NCBI GenBank assembly: GCA_028289645.1
Contig: JANQOK010000013.1
Coordinates: forward strand, 519,191 to 583,190
Source of the DNA: Anderseniella sp.
GTDB lineage: Bacteria; Pseudomonadota; Alphaproteobacteria; Rhizobiales; Aestuariivirgaceae
DNA: 64,000 bases
Reading direction: 5' to 3'
Part shown: positions 9,702 to 18,473 of the stretch, piece by piece
Position numbering within the stretch: the stretch's first letter is position 1
Layout of the letters: the number at the start of each line of letters is the position of its first letter
Notes under the pieces: generated by a model
Seen by the model: the letters and a program-made list of their open reading frames with translations, nothing else
Database searches by the model: none
Told to the model about the DNA's origin: nothing
Position numbers and translations under genes: made by a program

Positions 9702-10562
9702 TCAGGCAAACCGCTTGGCTCCGGCGACGCAGGCTGCGACCAGGACAGTTGCAGCGATCATGGTCCAGGCCACGGGCTCGCGCAGCAGCAGCCCGGCGAG
9801 CATCAGTCCGAAGAATGGTTGCAGCAACTGCAATTGTCCGACACGGGCGATACCGCCAAGGGCCAGTCCGCGGTACCAGAACACGAAGCCGACCAGCATG
9901 GAGAAGACAGAGACATAACACAGGCTGAACCACGCGGGCAGGCCGATGCCTGTCAGCGTGTCAGGCCAGACCGCGAGCGCGATTGCTGTCATGACCGGGA
10001 GTGAAAGCAGCAGCGCCCAGGAGATGACCTGCCAACCGCCGAGCCTGCGGGACAAGGTGGCACCTTCGGCGTAACCCAGGCCGCACAGCAGGATTGCGGC
10101 AACCATCGCCAGATCACCGGTCAGTGACGCGCTGACATCCTGTGTCAGGGCAAAACCGGCGACCAGTGCGCTGCCGGTGACCGAGAACAGCCAGAACGCC
10201 GGGCGAGGGCTTTCGCCACCGCGTATGACGCCAAATATTGCGGTGACCAGTGGAAGCAGGCCGATGAAGACGATTGAGTGAGCCGAAGTGATGTGCTGCA
10301 GGGCGAGCGCCGTCATGAGCGGGAAGCCGACGACGACACCAAGTGCCACGATCAGCAGGGAGCCCAGGTCTTTGCGGTGTGGCAACGACTGGCGCAGCAG
10401 GATCAGCAGGCCGGCGCCCAGCAGGGCGGCGACGACGGCCCGGACTGAGGTCAGGAACAACGGTGAGAAGTCACCGACCGCGACACGGGTTGCCGGCAGG
10501 GAGGCACTGAAAATGATCACGCCGAGCAGTCCGCTGCCCCATCCCGCTGCACTGCTCTGCAT
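9702..10562 (-). CDS. EamA/DMT-family transporter, partner of a divergent MocR regulator
   Basis: A protein of about 286 residues with about ten membrane helices in two EamA halves. The ATG at 10562 has AGGGAG six bases upstream; a GTG immediately before it is in frame but too close to that site. The gene is divergent from a MocR-type regulator, a common pairing in which the fusion regulator controls export of an amino compound. The spacer between the two carries a 26-bp palindrome at 10628-10653. The substrate is therefore probably an amino acid, amine or vitamin B6-related compound; this is inferred from context only. Confidence 0.88.
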   Translation of the reverse strand: MQSSAAGWGSGLLGVIIFSASLPATRVAVGDFSPLFLTSVRAVVAALLGAGLLILLRQSLPHRKDLGSLLIVALGVVVGFPLMTALALQHITSAHSIVFIGLLPLVTAIFGVIRGGESPRPAFWLFSVTGSALVAGFALTQDVSASLTGDLAMVAAILLCGLGYAEGATLSRRLGGWQVISWALLLSLPVMTAIALAVWPDTLTGIGLPAWFSLCYVSVFSMLVGFVFWYRGLALGGIARVGQLQLLQPFFGLMLAGLLLREPVAWTMIAATVLVAACVAGAKRFA

Positions 10563-10627
10563 CACTTGCTCCCTGTTTAAGACGAAGCAGGAGTAACGGA
10601 AGTGGACTCGAACCGACAGATACGAAA

Positions 10628-10653
10628 CAATACAATTTGATCAAACTGTATTG
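10628..10653. promoter_or_regulatory. Near-perfect 26-bp palindrome, likely MocR operator
   Basis: The segment is symmetrical about the central TGATCA (centre at 10640/10641); only one symmetric pair of positions breaks the symmetry (ATACAA on the left, ATACAG read from the right). A further half-site, ATACAATTT, recurs at 10665-10673, 35 bases after the same half-site at 10630-10638. MocR/GntR-aminotransferase regulators are known to bind direct and inverted repeats in the spacer between their own gene and the divergent target. Position and symmetry fit that, but binding itself is inferred. Confidence 0.72.
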
Positions 10654-10687
10654 GTACGATGACCATACAATTTTGCAGGTTTAGCAG

Positions 10688-12085
10688 ATGAACGATATGG
10701 TGAAGACCCGTACCGGCATGGTCATGCAGGCGATCCGCGACAGGATGGCGAACCGGAAGTTGCAACCCGGTGAGAAACTGCCGTCGATCCGCCGCTTCGC
10801 GGCAACCATGGGGGTGTCTCCGTCGACAGTAGTGGAGGCATACGACCGGCTTGCGGCGCAAGGCATCATTCGCTCGAGACCCGGCTCAGGCTTCTTTGTT
10901 TCCGGGGCTCCGATGCCAGTGGCGCTGGGCGATGTCGGGCCGGCGCTTGACCAGCAGATCGATCCGTTCTGGGTGTCGCGGCAATCGCTCGATGCCGGCG
11001 GCGACATGCTCATGCCCGGATGCGGCTGGCTGCCCTCGGAGTGGATGCCCAATGACGCCATGCGGCGCGCGCTGCGCCGCCTTGCCAGGGCTGACGAACG
11101 TGTCCTGACAGAGTATGGCAGCACCCGTGGCGCGGCCAGCCTGCGCCAGCTGCTTGCCCGGCAATTTGCCACAGAAGGCATCTCCACAGGTCCGGACCAG
11201 TTGCTGCTGACCGGCTCCGGCACCCAGGCCATCGATCTGATCTGCCGGTTCCTGCTGCGGCCCGATGATGCGGTGCTGGTTGACGATCCCTGCTACTTCA
11301 ATTTCCAGGCGCTTTTGCGGGCCCACCAGGTCAAGGTGATCAGCGTGCCCTATACGCCGGCGGGGCCGGATCTCGATCGGTTTTCAGAAGCCCTGTCGGC
11401 GCACAGGCCGCGGCTGTACGTCACCAACTCGGCGCTTCACAATCCGACGGGTGCAACAATATCGCCACAGACAGCTCACCGGGTTCTCAATACGGCTGCC
11501 GAGTGTGATCTTGTCATCGTTGAAGACGACATTTTTGCCGAGTTCGAACCGGAGCCGTCGCCCAGGCTTGCTGCTCTTGACGGGCTCGACCGGGTTATCC
11601 GGATTGGCAGCTTCTCAAAGACACTGTCTGCCTCGATCCGATGCGGATACATTGCGGCGCGGGCCGACTGGATAGAGGCGCTGGTTGACCTTCAGGTGGC
11701 GACAAATTTCGGCGGGCCAAGCCCGTTTGCAGCCGAACTGGTGTATTCAACGCTCAGTGACGGCAGTTTCCGCAAGCACATGGATGCGATCCGCGGACGG
11801 CTTGCACGAAGCCGGCGCGCGGTCGCGTCGAGGCTTGCAGACATTGGCATTCGGCCCTGGCTGATGCCGCGCGGCGGATTTTACCTGTGGTGCATGCTTC
11901 CAGACGGTCGTGACGCATCGCAGGTTGCGCGCTTGGCGCTACATGAGGACATCATTCTCGCGCCGGGCAATGTCTTCAGCGTATCGCAATCCATGTCCCC
12001 ATTTCTGCGGTTCAATGTAAGCCAGATGACCGACGGTCGAATCTACAAGATTCTGGCGCAGGCCATGCAGGCGCCGCAAGACTGA
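10688..12085 (+). CDS. MocR-type regulator (GntR HTH fused to class I aminotransferase-like domain)
   Basis: A 465-residue fusion. A GntR-type winged helix fills about residues 8-75 (the GEKLPSIRRFAATMGVS segment, then the SRPGSGFFV wing). A fold type I PLP domain follows from about 110 to the end. The PLP-binding lysine is in SFSKTLS (Lys311), preceded by YVTNSALHNPTG and by VEDDIFAEF. The family uses PLP or its adducts as effectors rather than catalysing transamination. It is divergent from the EamA exporter at 9702-10562 and probably controls both itself and the exporter through the spacer palindrome. Confidence 0.93.
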   Translation: MNDMVKTRTGMVMQAIRDRMANRKLQPGEKLPSIRRFAATMGVSPSTVVEAYDRLAAQGIIRSRPGSGFFVSGAPMPVALGDVGPALDQQIDPFWVSRQSLDAGGDMLMPGCGWLPSEWMPNDAMRRALRRLARADERVLTEYGSTRGAASLRQLLARQFATEGISTGPDQLLLTGSGTQAIDLICRFLLRPDDAVLVDDPCYFNFQALLRAHQVKVISVPYTPAGPDLDRFSEALSAHRPRLYVTNSALHNPTGATISPQTAHRVLNTAAECDLVIVEDDIFAEFEPEPSPRLAALDGLDRVIRIGSFSKTLSASIRCGYIAARADWIEALVDLQVATNFGGPSPFAAELVYSTLSDGSFRKHMDAIRGRLARSRRAVASRLADIGIRPWLMPRGGFYLWCMLPDGRDASQVARLALHEDIILAPGNVFSVSQSMSPFLRFNVSQMTDGRIYKILAQAMQAPQD

Positions 12086-12244
12086 AATGATGCCGGTTTG
12101 CAGGGCATTGCCATGCAGGGGCCATGTCCTGAATATAGGGCATCAACGTGCCGGCAATCATCGCTTTGTCCGGCAGCATCATGAACGCGAAACTTCACAG
12201 CCAGCATCAAGGCTGCCCTGATGGACAAGGAAATTGGTTAGTTC

Positions 12245-13240
12245 ATGTCTCAACCCATCCCCAAGATCATCCATCAGACCTGGAAAACGGACGATCTGCC
12301 CGGCGACTATGCTCGCTACCGGGAAACAGTGCGCCGCAACCACCCGGACTGGCAGCATTGGCTGTGGACAGATGCCGACAACCGGCAGCTCATCCTGGAT
12401 CACTATCCCTGGTTTCTCACAACCTATGATGGATACAGGCACAACATCGAACGGGCCGATGCGATCCGCTATTTCATCCTGCTGCACTATGGTGGCGTCT
12501 ATCTTGATCTGGACATGGAATGCCTCAAACCCGTTGATCCGCTGATAGAACACGGTGACCTGCACTTCTCTCTGCTGGCAGGCCCGGCCATACACAACAC
12601 AGTTATAGGCAATGCACTGATGGCGGCTCCAAGGGGGCACGCTTTCTTTGCCTACCTGACGACGATGCTGCCCCGCTTGATAAAGCGGGACGTGACCTTT
12701 TCAGATGTCTTTGACAATACCGGGCCCGACATGCTCACGCGGCAAATCCGTTGGTGTGAGCATATGTTCGCATTCAATATTATCGGTCTGGACAAGGTCT
12801 GTGACCGCTGTGTTCTGCATGAAAACCCAAGCCTGGACGGCAAATCACTGGAAACTGTGCGAGCACAGAAGCTGCTGCATTTCATACACCATGGAACAAA
12901 CACCTGGAACGTCCAGCACCCGGCTCCCAACGCCCCAATCAATGGATTCCTGCTATTTGAAAACCATGACATCCACGGATTTGACATTGACTATGTGGAC
13001 TATGAACAGGGCGAGTACGACAAAATCGCCGAGGCTGCCCTGCAAAATCATGACGCCATCGCCTTCAACTACAACGGCTATGTAAAGGGACGTGGCGGAC
13101 TGCTTGAACCTTGTGGTTCTGACAATGGCTGGGTACGGCCCGGCATAACTCCGTGGGTTTGTGTGAAGACGGAGGCAGCTGCCGAGCTTAAGAAGTCAAC
13201 GCCGGCAGATCATTCGGTGACAGGACGCCTTGGGTCATAA
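12245..13240 (+). CDS. GT32-like glycosyltransferase (DXD sugar transferase)
   Basis: A 331-residue protein. The N-terminal part (about 5-110) has the OCH1/GT32 pattern: IPKIIHQTWKTD at 6-17, a WLWTDADN segment, ADAIRYFILLHYGG, then the metal- and sugar-binding motif YLDLDMECLKP (Asp88 and Asp90). Family members transfer hexoses from nucleotide sugars to glycans or glycolipids. The last 100 residues are not a part I recognise. It is the only rightward gene in a glycan cluster whose other three genes run leftward. Its 3' end overlaps the convergent 13188-13964 gene by 53 bases, an unusually deep coding overlap. Confidence 0.85.
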   Translation: MSQPIPKIIHQTWKTDDLPGDYARYRETVRRNHPDWQHWLWTDADNRQLILDHYPWFLTTYDGYRHNIERADAIRYFILLHYGGVYLDLDMECLKPVDPLIEHGDLHFSLLAGPAIHNTVIGNALMAAPRGHAFFAYLTTMLPRLIKRDVTFSDVFDNTGPDMLTRQIRWCEHMFAFNIIGLDKVCDRCVLHENPSLDGKSLETVRAQKLLHFIHHGTNTWNVQHPAPNAPINGFLLFENHDIHGFDIDYVDYEQGEYDKIAEAALQNHDAIAFNYNGYVKGRGGLLEPCGSDNGWVRPGITPWVCVKTEAAAELKKSTPADHSVTGRLGS

Positions 13241-13964
13241 GAACCTTGATGATGTCAATCGGAGCTATATGACTTCTTGTATGGTTGATGATTTGCTCTG
13301 CGCGACCTGGCAATCCTTCCGCAATAATGTCCTTCACAACGACAGGCACAGCTTCCTGCTTGCTCAACAGGCTGAAGATGGATTGGTCATGACGATGAGC
13401 GATGAAGCCGGGATAGTTTGGCAGGCCGCAAACATTGTCTTCATCGGTGAGAATGCGCCTGTCTTCGGCACAGCTCAGGTACCGTTTCGCAAAATCCACC
13501 GCCCAAGCTGACTTGCGAAGCATGAAGCTGCTCGCAAACCGCTGCGGTGATTGTGTAAATGGCTCGGTGTCCGCGTCCATCAGCACAAACGCGTCGCGTT
13601 TTGTATACTGATCCTCGCTGAACCCTTCGCCCAAAACCAGCAGATCCAGACTGTGCCGGTCAAGCGCTGAGATCATCGGCGCAATCGGGTTGACGAAATG
13701 GGTCGCCGCATCTGCGTAGACCAGGATGTCGCCCTCGGCCAGACCGGCCAGCACGCGCTGCACGAAATAGGGCTTCCATAACCAATAGCCTGCACCACGG
13801 CCATGCTGCAGCGTTGTGGCATGGCGCTGTGCGAATTCTAGCTCAATGTCCTTCGGTCCAAATGCATTGCACATATCAAAGCCAAACCGCTGCCCAGTCA
13901 CGGTGCAGATTTTCTGCCAGGGTGCGAAAGCATCGCTGGCATAGGTGATGAGAACAGTTTTCAC
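13188..13964 (-). CDS. Putative glycosyltransferase of a GYWLWKP-type family
   Basis: A 258-residue soluble protein. I recognise the pattern GAGYWLWKPYFVQ (about 57-69) followed by GDILVYADAATHFVN (about 78-92). These occur in poorly characterised putative nucleotide-sugar transferases of polysaccharide clusters; the acidic pair in YADA may play the DXD role. Function beyond that is inferred from the neighbours. The start is a GTG at 13964 that overlaps the stop of the upstream fucosyltransferase-like gene by four bases (GTGA), so translation is probably coupled. Its 3' end overlaps the convergent GT32-like gene by 53 bases. Confidence 0.6.
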   Translation of the reverse strand: MKTVLITYASDAFAPWQKICTVTGQRFGFDMCNAFGPKDIELEFAQRHATTLQHGRGAGYWLWKPYFVQRVLAGLAEGDILVYADAATHFVNPIAPMISALDRHSLDLLVLGEGFSEDQYTKRDAFVLMDADTEPFTQSPQRFASSFMLRKSAWAVDFAKRYLSCAEDRRILTDEDNVCGLPNYPGFIAHRHDQSIFSLLSKQEAVPVVVKDIIAEGLPGRAEQIINHTRSHIAPIDIIKVLMTQGVLSPNDLPALTS

Positions 13965-14953
13965 TGGCCAGTTTCCGTTTCACGCATGCGTCCGCCACAT
14001 CGGCAGCTACGGTCACAACCGTGCGCGAGTTTGACGGCAAGGCGATGCTGCGGATCGATCGAACCAAGATCGAGCAGCTCGGAAAAGCGATCCGTATAGC
14101 CTTGCGTCTTCCAGTTTAGATGCTTGGCATAAGCCTCATCATCTGCGTCCAGATACAGGAGATAGTCTGCCAGCTCTTGTGCGCTTGTGAAATCTGCTGC
14201 GTCAATAATGGCATCATCATGAGGCATGAATTCCCGCACGTTGGAAGCGCCGAGATAAATCGGCACAACACCACATGAAAGCGCATGAAACACCCGCTCG
14301 GTGACATAGTCCTGTGCCATCGAGTTCTCAAATGCCAGATAGAATTTGTAGCGCGGCAGAATATCAAGAATGCTGTGCCAGCCACCGTCGGCCCAGCCGC
14401 CTTTTACAAATCCGTCAATCTCCGCGTTCCTGAGACATTTGCCCAAACTGTCAATCTGCACATGGCGCATCAGCTCTGCAGCATACTCATCACGATGGGC
14501 TACAGGATGCGATGCAATATAGGCTGCAAGGGCACCGGCAGAGGGTCCGGACCGCCGGGGTGGCGGTTCAAGAAAAGTGCCGTACTGGTGCCTGTTTGGA
14601 TAGATGCACGGCACGTCTGCATCAAGGCGGTAGGTCATGTGAATGTCGAAACGCCTGGTAAAAGCGGGAATCTTTAACGCCTGACAATTGGCATCACTTT
14701 CCATGCTCATAAGTATCCAGGGGTGTTCTTTGTGCCTGGGCAAGTCCGTGATGGTGGGCGCATGAAACCAGACAGCATCAGCCTCATTCAGGCGGGCACG
14801 ATTGCTGGTAAACGAAACGGTGATGTCGGGGCCGTTCAGATTTTCGATGTGCTTGTCATCAAGGTAGTCATTGCCAAAATAGTGGTCTGTCCATGCCAGA
14901 ACCAGCAATTCATGTTTTTTCAGGTCTCTTGGAATCTGCAGTGTTGACGACAC
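13961..14953 (-). CDS. GT10 fucosyltransferase-like glycosyltransferase
   Basis: A 330-residue protein whose C-terminal half matches the alpha-1,3/4-fucosyltransferase (GT10) donor domain: YKFYLAFENSMAQDYVTER, then ALSCGVVPIYLGASNVREFMPHDD. The acidic and Asn/Ser residues of the FENS...DYVTE motif bind GDP-fucose in the family. No GDP-fucose synthesis genes lie in the window, so the sugar could differ. The GTG start shares one base with the TAG stop of the upstream GT4 gene (TAGTG), and its own stop overlaps the next start by four bases. This gives a tightly coupled three-gene operon, 16149 to 13188. Confidence 0.82.
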   Translation of the reverse strand: MSSTLQIPRDLKKHELLVLAWTDHYFGNDYLDDKHIENLNGPDITVSFTSNRARLNEADAVWFHAPTITDLPRHKEHPWILMSMESDANCQALKIPAFTRRFDIHMTYRLDADVPCIYPNRHQYGTFLEPPPRRSGPSAGALAAYIASHPVAHRDEYAAELMRHVQIDSLGKCLRNAEIDGFVKGGWADGGWHSILDILPRYKFYLAFENSMAQDYVTERVFHALSCGVVPIYLGASNVREFMPHDDAIIDAADFTSAQELADYLLYLDADDEAYAKHLNWKTQGYTDRFSELLDLGSIDPQHRLAVKLAHGCDRSCRCGGRMRETETGQ

Positions 14954-16149
14954 TATGAAGCCTCGCTGTAGCCCATCAGGTTAGCCAGCCTTCTACACAC
15001 TTTCTCAGCCGCATAGGTTTCAGCCAGGCGGTGTTGCAGGTCTAGGCCAACTGATTTTGTTTGATCTCTGCTTTCATATGCGGAACGCATTACCTCTGCC
15101 GCGTGGTGGCGGTCGGCCCGCGCCCAGAACGCATCTCCAACATGGCTGAAGAACCCATCTGCTGGTGTTCTTGATACCTGTTCCATCTCATATCGAAGCA
15201 GAAACGGAAAGTCTTCGCCAAGATAGTCAAGGTGTCCACCCCATCCCGTGACGATTGCCGGGTTGCCGTGCAAAGCCGCATCAAACGCGCCCAGCCCCCA
15301 GCCTTCAGAACGGGTCAGACTGACGAAACAGTCACCTCGCCTGTGCAAGCCGTCTACATCCATCGCCGGAACACGTTTGGCGATCAGATGGATTTTGGCC
15401 GGGTTGGGATAGGACGCCAGAATACGCGCCAGTGTCCACCACACCATGACACTGTCGGGCAGAGCAGTTTGGCGCTGTGCTTCCGGCAACGCCCGATGGG
15501 CCATCTGGTCGATGCGGTCGGTTTTGACTATCAGTGCCACCTTGTCATCTCTATTGAACGCATCCAGGTAGGCGCGAACCGTGTCCTCCATGGCCTTGCG
15601 AGAGGTCCAGGATCCGATGGTGTAAAAGACGAAGTCCTCATCGTTGACATCACCATAGGCTGTTGCCTGTGAGCTGGAAGATGTTTTGCGTGCCACATGC
15701 GGCACCACGTCAACTTGAGCTGTTATGCCGGCAGCGGTCAAAGCCCGTTGATTGAACATCGAAGGCACAAAGATGCGCTCATAGGTATTGAGCACAGGTA
15801 TCCAGTCCTGTGGGACCTGCTCAACTTCCCAGGTGATGTAAGTGAAAGGCCTTAAGCCCGGTTGCTTTTCACGCCAGTGCTGTTGCCAATTGTAGGGTGG
15901 AATATCGATCAGCATTGTAGAACAGTCCAGTGGACGCCACAGCAAGTTCATCAAATCTTCGGCAATGTCGGCTTGCAGCAGGAGACGAAACTTCTCCCGG
16001 GTTCGGTCACTGATGCTGCCGGTGATAGTCGGTGTCCAGGTTACAGGAACACCCAACCGGTGCAGGCCCGCAATATACTGGCAGGCCGCATCACCATATC
16101 CACACCCGGGCGTAAGCGTGACAACATTGAGACCGGGCAAGTCGGACAT
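14953..16149 (-). CDS. GT4-type glycosyltransferase
   Basis: A 398-residue GT-B protein and first gene of the leftward glycan operon. It starts with a glycine-rich LTPGCGYGDAACQYIAGL segment. It carries the GT4 donor-site motif FVSLTRSEGWGLGAFDAALHG, in which E-x7-E-like acidic residues contact the nucleotide sugar, and then VTGWGGHLDYL. The middle includes FYTIGSWTSRKAMEDTVRAYLDAF, typical of the start of the second Rossmann domain. The sugar and acceptor are unknown; a role in building a surface or protein-linked glycan with the fucosyltransferase-like gene is inferred. About 146 bases separate it from the divergent Asp-box gene. Confidence 0.85.
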   Translation of the reverse strand: MSDLPGLNVVTLTPGCGYGDAACQYIAGLHRLGVPVTWTPTITGSISDRTREKFRLLLQADIAEDLMNLLWRPLDCSTMLIDIPPYNWQQHWREKQPGLRPFTYITWEVEQVPQDWIPVLNTYERIFVPSMFNQRALTAAGITAQVDVVPHVARKTSSSSQATAYGDVNDEDFVFYTIGSWTSRKAMEDTVRAYLDAFNRDDKVALIVKTDRIDQMAHRALPEAQRQTALPDSVMVWWTLARILASYPNPAKIHLIAKRVPAMDVDGLHRRGDCFVSLTRSEGWGLGAFDAALHGNPAIVTGWGGHLDYLGEDFPFLLRYEMEQVSRTPADGFFSHVGDAFWARADRHHAAEVMRSAYESRDQTKSVGLDLQHRLAETYAAEKVCRRLANLMGYSEAS

Positions 16150-16295
16150 GGTCAGGATTGTATTCTGTCATGGTGATTGGCCAGTCCATCTTACGCCGTC
16201 AGCAAGCAAACACAATCCGGCAACTCGCAGAAACCTCATCATGTGTTAAACTTGTCAGCATTCATCGTAGTGCTGGTCGGTTAAGGTTCAATAAT

Positions 16296-17447
16296 ATGAA
16301 AATTCTCGTCGGTACAACCAAGGGCACATTTCTGGTTTGCGGGGACAACAAGAGGGACAACTGGGCGGTCAAGGGTCCGTTCTGCGACGGCTGGCCGATC
16401 AACCACATTGTGGGAGATGTTGCCACCGGGGCGTTGTGGGCCGGCGGCGGCGGCGAGTGGCATGGCGCCGGCGTCTGGCGCTCGGATGATGGCGGTGAAA
16501 CCTGGCAGGTCACCAGGTTGACCAAAGGCCTGATGGACGACTGGGCGGCCGGCGATGCGGATTTTGCCGCGATGATCGGCTGGACTGGTGAGGCGCTGCC
16601 CTTCACGGATGAGTTTGCCCAGATCTGGTCGCTCGGCCATGCCCACGGCACCTTGTATGCCGGCACCAAGCCTGCCGGCCTGCTGGCCAGCCATGACGGC
16701 GGCAGCACCTGGGAGCGGGTGAATGGGTTGACCGATCACCCGTCTGCAGAAAAGTGGGACCCAGGCGCCGCTGGCTTGGTCCTGCACACGATCGTTTCAG
16801 ATCCGTCCAATGCCGAAAAACTCTGGGTGGGAATTTCCGCCGCAGGCGTCTTCGCCACCGAAGACGGCGGCAAGACCTGGGAACGCCGCAACCGGCTCTC
16901 CAACGCGGAAGCGTGCGACCAGCACGAGCATCCGGCGGCACCGCGTGATGGCGAAACCGGCCACTGTGTACACAACATCATGCGTGCTTCAGGATCGGGT
17001 GATGTTTTCTACCAGCAGAACCATCATGGTGTGTGGCGGTCGGCAGACGGAGGACGCAGTTGGGATGACATCACCGGCGGACTGCCGTCGACTTTCGGGT
17101 TCCCGATCTGCGTTCATCCGCGCGATGCCAACATGATCTGGACCATTCCCCTGAACGGCGACAGTGTCGGACGGTTTCCGCCGGACGCGGCTGCGGCCGT
17201 ATGGCGTTCGAAAGATGGCGGCAAAACCTGGCATGACCTGCGCGCCGGACTACCGCAGGAAAGCTGCTTCTTCACGGTGTTGCGTCAGGCAATGGCACGG
17301 GATGAGCGCGATCCACTGGGGCTTTATTTCGGAACCAACAGCGGTTCGGTTTTTTCCAGTCTCGACGAAGGTGACAGCTGGCGGGAGATTGTCCGGCATC
17401 TGCCCACGATACTGTCCGTAGAAGTGCTGGACGAAAGTTCTGCATGA
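16296..17447 (+). CDS. Asp-box (BNR) beta-propeller protein, sialidase-like
   Basis: A 383-residue protein with at least six Asp-box repeats of the S-x-D-x-G-x-T/S-W type: SDDGGETW, SHDGGSTW, TEDGGKTW, SADGGRSW, SKDGGKTW and SLDEGDSW. They are spread evenly, which indicates a beta-propeller as in sialidases and photosystem II assembly factors. No sialidase catalytic Arg triad or signal peptide could be identified, so enzymatic activity is uncertain. I chose ATG 16296 because the conserved sequence begins there (MKILVGTTKGTF) and AAGG lies upstream; the frame remains open to 16158. Its stop overlaps the RidA start (ATGA), so the two are co-expressed. Confidence 0.8.
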   Translation: MKILVGTTKGTFLVCGDNKRDNWAVKGPFCDGWPINHIVGDVATGALWAGGGGEWHGAGVWRSDDGGETWQVTRLTKGLMDDWAAGDADFAAMIGWTGEALPFTDEFAQIWSLGHAHGTLYAGTKPAGLLASHDGGSTWERVNGLTDHPSAEKWDPGAAGLVLHTIVSDPSNAEKLWVGISAAGVFATEDGGKTWERRNRLSNAEACDQHEHPAAPRDGETGHCVHNIMRASGSGDVFYQQNHHGVWRSADGGRSWDDITGGLPSTFGFPICVHPRDANMIWTIPLNGDSVGRFPPDAAAAVWRSKDGGKTWHDLRAGLPQESCFFTVLRQAMARDERDPLGLYFGTNSGSVFSSLDEGDSWREIVRHLPTILSVEVLDESSA

Positions 17448-17890
17448 AACCGGGAGCTGTCGTTGAGACCGCCGCGAATGGCGGGTATCATCTGGTGATG
17501 AACAAGCGATCAATCATTCCTGCCGAAATGCAATCCATTTATGATGACTGGCATATGTCGCCAGGTTTGGATTGCGATGGTTTCGTGTTTCTGACCGGGG
17601 TCAATGGCGTGGCCAGTGACGGGACGGTTTCCGTGCATGCAGAAGAGCAGATCGAGATTGCCTTTTCGCACGCCGAAACGGTGCTTGCCGAGGGCGGCAT
17701 GTCGTTCGCAGACGTCCTTGAGGTGACCAGTTACCATGTCGGCATTCGGCAGCATCTTGACAGTTTCAGGAAGGTCTGGGAGCGAAAAGTTGTTGAGCCC
17801 TATCCCGCATGGACTGCGATCGAAGTTGCCGGATTTGCATCTGAAGGTGTTGTAGTGGAACTGCGTATCATTGCCCGCAGGAAACCATGA
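17444..17890 (+). CDS. RidA/YjgF-family protein
   Basis: A 148-residue protein of the YjgF/YER057c/UK114 family. Recognisable blocks are GFVFLTGVNGVASDG, EEQIEIAFSHAETVLAEGGMSFADVLEVTSYHVG and PAWTAIEVAGFASEGVVVELRIIA, with the family's C-terminal glutamate conserved. Classical RidA hydrolyses reactive 2-aminoacrylate and other enamines. This one lacks the strict arginine of archetypal RidA (an alanine-isoleucine pair stands in its place), so it may belong to another Rid subgroup. The ATG at 17444 overlaps the stop of the Asp-box gene; an internal ATG at 17498 is a possible alternative start. Confidence 0.85.
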   Translation: MKPGAVVETAANGGYHLVMNKRSIIPAEMQSIYDDWHMSPGLDCDGFVFLTGVNGVASDGTVSVHAEEQIEIAFSHAETVLAEGGMSFADVLEVTSYHVGIRQHLDSFRKVWERKVVEPYPAWTAIEVAGFASEGVVVELRIIARRKP

Positions 17891-18021
17891 AAAGCTGTTG
17901 ATCGATGGCGCTGCTGGTCTTGGCGATTGCGTTTCCGTTGGATCGCAGGCTGCAGATGGGTGACGTGACTGGTGCTCTGCCACCTGTCCGCAGTGCAGAA
18001 TTCGTTCAACCCGGCATTGCG

Positions 18022-18420
18022 CTAGCTTTTCCGTCCGCGCTGGCTTTTCAGGGCAATGGCAAGCAGCCGTTGGAATTTCCTGCATTCAAGATGACTGGGC
18101 GCGGGGCATTGCGAAGCGTGGCGCAGGCCATCGCGCATTGCGGTGAGTTGCCTGATGGTCCGGTCCAGTTGATCCGCCTTCGACGCCAACTGGCTGCGAT
18201 CGATCCTGGGCCCGTCGGGGGTGAACATGGCAGCGATCTCGTTGAGCGTAAAACCGGCATTGCGTCCCAAGGCAATGAGGGCCAGCCGCTGCAGCACGTC
18301 AGCGTCGTAGACCCGGCGCAGACCCTTGCGGCCTATCGGCTTGAGCAGCTTCTTGTCTTCGTAGAAGCGCAACGTTGAAGCGGGCAATCCCGACAGTCTG
18401 GAGACCTCTCCGATATCCAT
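18022..18420 (-). CDS. MerR-family transcriptional regulator
   Basis: A 132-residue regulator. The N-terminal winged helix (residues 1-70) starts with DIGEVSRLSGLPASTLRFYEDKKLL, the MerR DNA-binding signature, and a coiled-coil dimerisation helix follows (about 80-110). Two cysteines in CPAPSHLEC (about 105-113) could sense metals, thiols or oxidants, but the spacing is not the SoxR Fe-S cluster pattern. It is divergent from tpm, and the spacer holds a promoter of MerR type with a 19-base spacer and an internal dyad. Control of tpm by this protein is therefore a strong inference. The opposite-strand frame over this gene is a shadow. Confidence 0.9.
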   Translation of the reverse strand: MDIGEVSRLSGLPASTLRFYEDKKLLKPIGRKGLRRVYDADVLQRLALIALGRNAGFTLNEIAAMFTPDGPRIDRSQLASKADQLDRTIRQLTAMRDGLRHASQCPAPSHLECRKFQRLLAIALKSQRGRKS

Positions 18421-18442
18421 AACGGTTCCTGCGAATTCACTA

Positions 18443-18473
18443 TTGACCTCAAGTTCACTTGAAGTTGTATCTT
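18443..18473 (+). promoter_or_regulatory. MerR-type promoter of tpm (19-base spacer)
   Basis: A -35 box TTGACC lies at 18443-18448 and a -10 box TATCTT at 18468-18473, 19 bases apart instead of the usual 17. The spacer contains the perfect dyad TCAAGT-TC-ACTTGA at 18449-18462. Overlong spacers with a dyad between the boxes are the defining feature of promoters twisted into activity by MerR-family proteins, and the half-site resembles the SoxR-type CTCAAGT. The start of tpm (18515) lies about 40 bases downstream. Confidence 0.8.

Noticed and set aside
17905..18378. 157-codon rightward frame over the merR gene
   Set aside because: It lies opposite a well-conserved MerR regulator, has no family similarity and no ribosome-binding site.
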